From: a virus
Direction: 5' to 3' (one strand)
Length of the DNA: 23,832 bases
Virus record (IMG/VR): IMGVR_UViG_3300031673_011527
Span: 1 to 23,832 of that record
Shown here piece by piece: positions 22,333 through 23,832 of this stretch (position 1 is the first letter of the stretch; the number at the start of each line of letters is the position of its first letter). A model generated the notes under the pieces. It did not search any database. It was not told the origin of the DNA and saw nothing but the letters and a program-made list of their open reading frames with translations. A program made the position numbers and the translations under genes.

Positions 22333-23781
22333 ATGACACCCCTAGACAAAAGACCAATACAAAATGCATTTTATTGGCTATGCAGTTATCGTGGAAATAA
22401 TAACTTTTTCGGAAGAGTTCTCAACAGCTGTCGACGTGAATTTACCGACAACGGCCCTATCGCTGGTGTACGAGTAGACAATGAAGGCCGCTACGTACTC
22501 CAAGCAAACATTCCCGAATTCAATAAACAATCGGTACTCCTACGTATTTGCATTATGGTTCACGAAGCCGGGCACCTCGCTCTTCGGCATTATGAACGAA
22601 TGTTGCGTATTGTAGGGGGCAAAATAAACCTTCACAAAGAAGACATGCTGCAAGAGATATGGAAACTTCTCAATATTGCAGGAGATTTAGCCGTAAATGA
22701 CCTTGCTATTCGCCCTCTAGTTATTGAAATAAGCCAACAAGCTTTCGAAGAAATCTCAGCACACGCTCTATTTCCTGAAAAATATGACCTGCCTTGTAAA
22801 CTAAGCCTCGAAGATTATTTCCTAAGGCTTATGAAAGATAAAACATTACGTGACAAAATCTTAAAAGATATTTCAGATTCAGAAATCGAAGTTAACTGCG
22901 AAATATTCGCTAATAGTCCGGGAGAAGGTTCAGAGGGCGAGGAATGTTCGAAAGGCGACTCCAACAATAACCAGGATACAATCATACGAATAAAAAATCT
23001 TTCTGGGGCAGAGCTCGAACGCTTGTCCAACAGTATCCAACGCAACACTGGAGGTATTATCAAAACAGCCGTCGAACAGACACAAAAATGCCAAGGAAAA
23101 ATCCCTGGATGTATGCAAGCGGTTATAGAAGAACTATTCTCGGAACCAAAAGTACCTTGGCCAATAATCCTTCGGAATCAAATTAAAAGCGTTATAAGTA
23201 ATAAAATAATATCCGCCATGACCATGCCGAACATCTCCCTCTTCCCCCTGATAGAAGAAGGCATTGAACCGTATCCTGGATACAACAACGATTTTACTTT
23301 CCGCATTACTTGCGCTACCGACACCAGCGGTTCTGTTTCCGACGAAGACTTCAAAATATTCATGGGTGAAATCGTGGCTATTATGCGGCAGTACCAAGGT
23401 ATTGAATTACGTTATATTTTATTCGACCATGGAATCCAACTGGAAAAAGTATTTACACGGACATCAAATGATTGCGAAATAGCCGAAATATCAAAACAAA
23501 TTCATACCCGGCACGGTTACGGAGGAACTGAATTTTGTGCTCCATTTAGACGTGTACTAGGAAGAGACACAGACCGGGATTGGGCCTCCGAAAAACCAAA
23601 TACTACTCTTACCCCTACAGATTTACTGGTAATATTTACTGATGGTTACGCTCCGGTCTCAGACGCACAAGCTGGTCCTATGCCCTCCCTAAAACCTCCC
23701 TGCCACGTTATTTGGGTAATCTGTAAAAACGGAACAATCGACCGGGCTATGCAGGATACAGTAGTTCAACTGGAGGATTAA
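22333..23781 (+). CDS. zincin-like (HEAGH) and VWA-like domain protein, probable MoxR partner
   Basis: This 482-residue protein combines two domains. The N-terminal part has MVHEAGHLALRHY (H77, E78, H81), the HExxH signature of zinc metallopeptidases, followed by helical sequence. The C-terminal part is VWA-like with a MIDAS-type set: DTSGSVS (D330, S332, S334), YGGTEF (T399) and IFTDGYAP (D437). A charged, Gly/Ser/Asn-rich linker lies at about 197-217. The architecture matches the putative metallopeptidase plus VWA-like family (DUF2201) often found with MoxR ATPases. AAAGGA six bases before the ATG supports the start. Whether it cleaves peptides or only uses the fold as an adaptor is unknown. 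Confidence 0.85.
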   Translation: MTPLDKRPIQNAFYWLCSYRGNNNFFGRVLNSCRREFTDNGPIAGVRVDNEGRYVLQANIPEFNKQSVLLRICIMVHEAGHLALRHYERMLRIVGGKINLHKEDMLQEIWKLLNIAGDLAVNDLAIRPLVIEISQQAFEEISAHALFPEKYDLPCKLSLEDYFLRLMKDKTLRDKILKDISDSEIEVNCEIFANSPGEGSEGEECSKGDSNNNQDTIIRIKNLSGAELERLSNSIQRNTGGIIKTAVEQTQKCQGKIPGCMQAVIEELFSEPKVPWPIILRNQIKSVISNKIISAMTMPNISLFPLIEEGIEPYPGYNNDFTFRITCATDTSGSVSDEDFKIFMGEIVAIMRQYQGIELRYILFDHGIQLEKVFTRTSNDCEIAEISKQIHTRHGYGGTEFCAPFRRVLGRDTDRDWASEKPNTTLTPTDLLVIFTDGYAPVSDAQAGPMPSLKPPCHVIWVICKNGTIDRAMQDTVVQLED

Positions 23782-23783
23782 TT

Positions 23784-23832
23784 ATGGACCAAATATTAAA
23801 AATACGTCGTCCAGATACTCTGCATCCGTTTA
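23784..23832 (+). CDS. start of a gene cut by the right edge
   Basis: An ATG at 23784, two bases after the stop of the VWA gene, has GGAGG seven bases upstream and stays open for 16 codons to the window end (MDQILKIRRPDTLHPF). It is probably co-transcribed with the VWA gene. Too short to assign. Confidence 0.6.
   Translation, partial: MDQILKIRRPDTLHPF

Overview
The window looks like part of the genome of a large, tailed double-stranded DNA bacteriophage (Caudoviricetes-type). The evidence is a portal protein, a large terminase subunit, a two-domain endolysin, a family A DNA polymerase, a zinc-finger/TOPRIM/AAA+ primase-helicase, two Cas4/RecB-like nucleases, a SNF2 helicase and a phage sigma factor. 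No tRNA, rRNA, integrase, transposase or CRISPR array was seen. Nothing identifies the host. The endolysin has its catalytic domain before its wall-binding domain, which is more usual for phages of Gram-positive hosts, but this is weak evidence. Coding density is very high and most plus-strand genes overlap or nearly touch.

Layout. A portal gene on the minus strand runs off the left edge (1-1432). A plus-strand run (1492-7755) encodes a SNF2 helicase, a small unknown protein, Cas4-like nuclease 1, an amidase endolysin, two or three small proteins (two of them Cys-rich) and a ParB-like protein. A lone minus-strand gene (7752-8696) encodes a sigma-70-type factor carrying two zinc ribbons. The second plus-strand run (8825-17505) is the replication core: a probable ssDNA-binding protein, a strong hairpin terminator, Cas4-like nuclease 2, a 1235-residue primase-helicase, and a DNA polymerase with an N-terminal uracil-DNA-glycosylase-like module. 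The large terminase lies alone on the minus strand (17507-19132). A MoxR-type AAA+ ATPase (plus, 19154-20473) and a HEAGH/VWA-like protein (plus, 22333-23781) then flank two minus-strand genes (20478-22272) that are probably virion or assembly proteins. A further plus-strand gene starts at 23784 and runs off the right edge.

How the genes may work together. Plus-strand genes are mainly DNA metabolism, with lysis and AAA+/VWA functions added. The minus strand holds the virion and packaging genes and the sigma factor, split into single genes or pairs between the plus-strand operons. This suggests two transcriptional programmes interleaved along the chromosome, with the phage sigma factor a candidate for switching on one of them (inference). 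Zinc-ribbon or Cys4 modules recur in unrelated proteins: portal, terminase, sigma factor, primase, the SSB-like protein and small proteins.

The points most worth follow-up are the UDG-polymerase fusion with altered catalytic motifs, the sigma factor with zinc ribbons in the slot of the sigma-70 non-conserved region, the MoxR plus zincin/VWA pair, the paired Cas4-like nucleases, and a hidden zinc-ribbon gene at 6346-6513.
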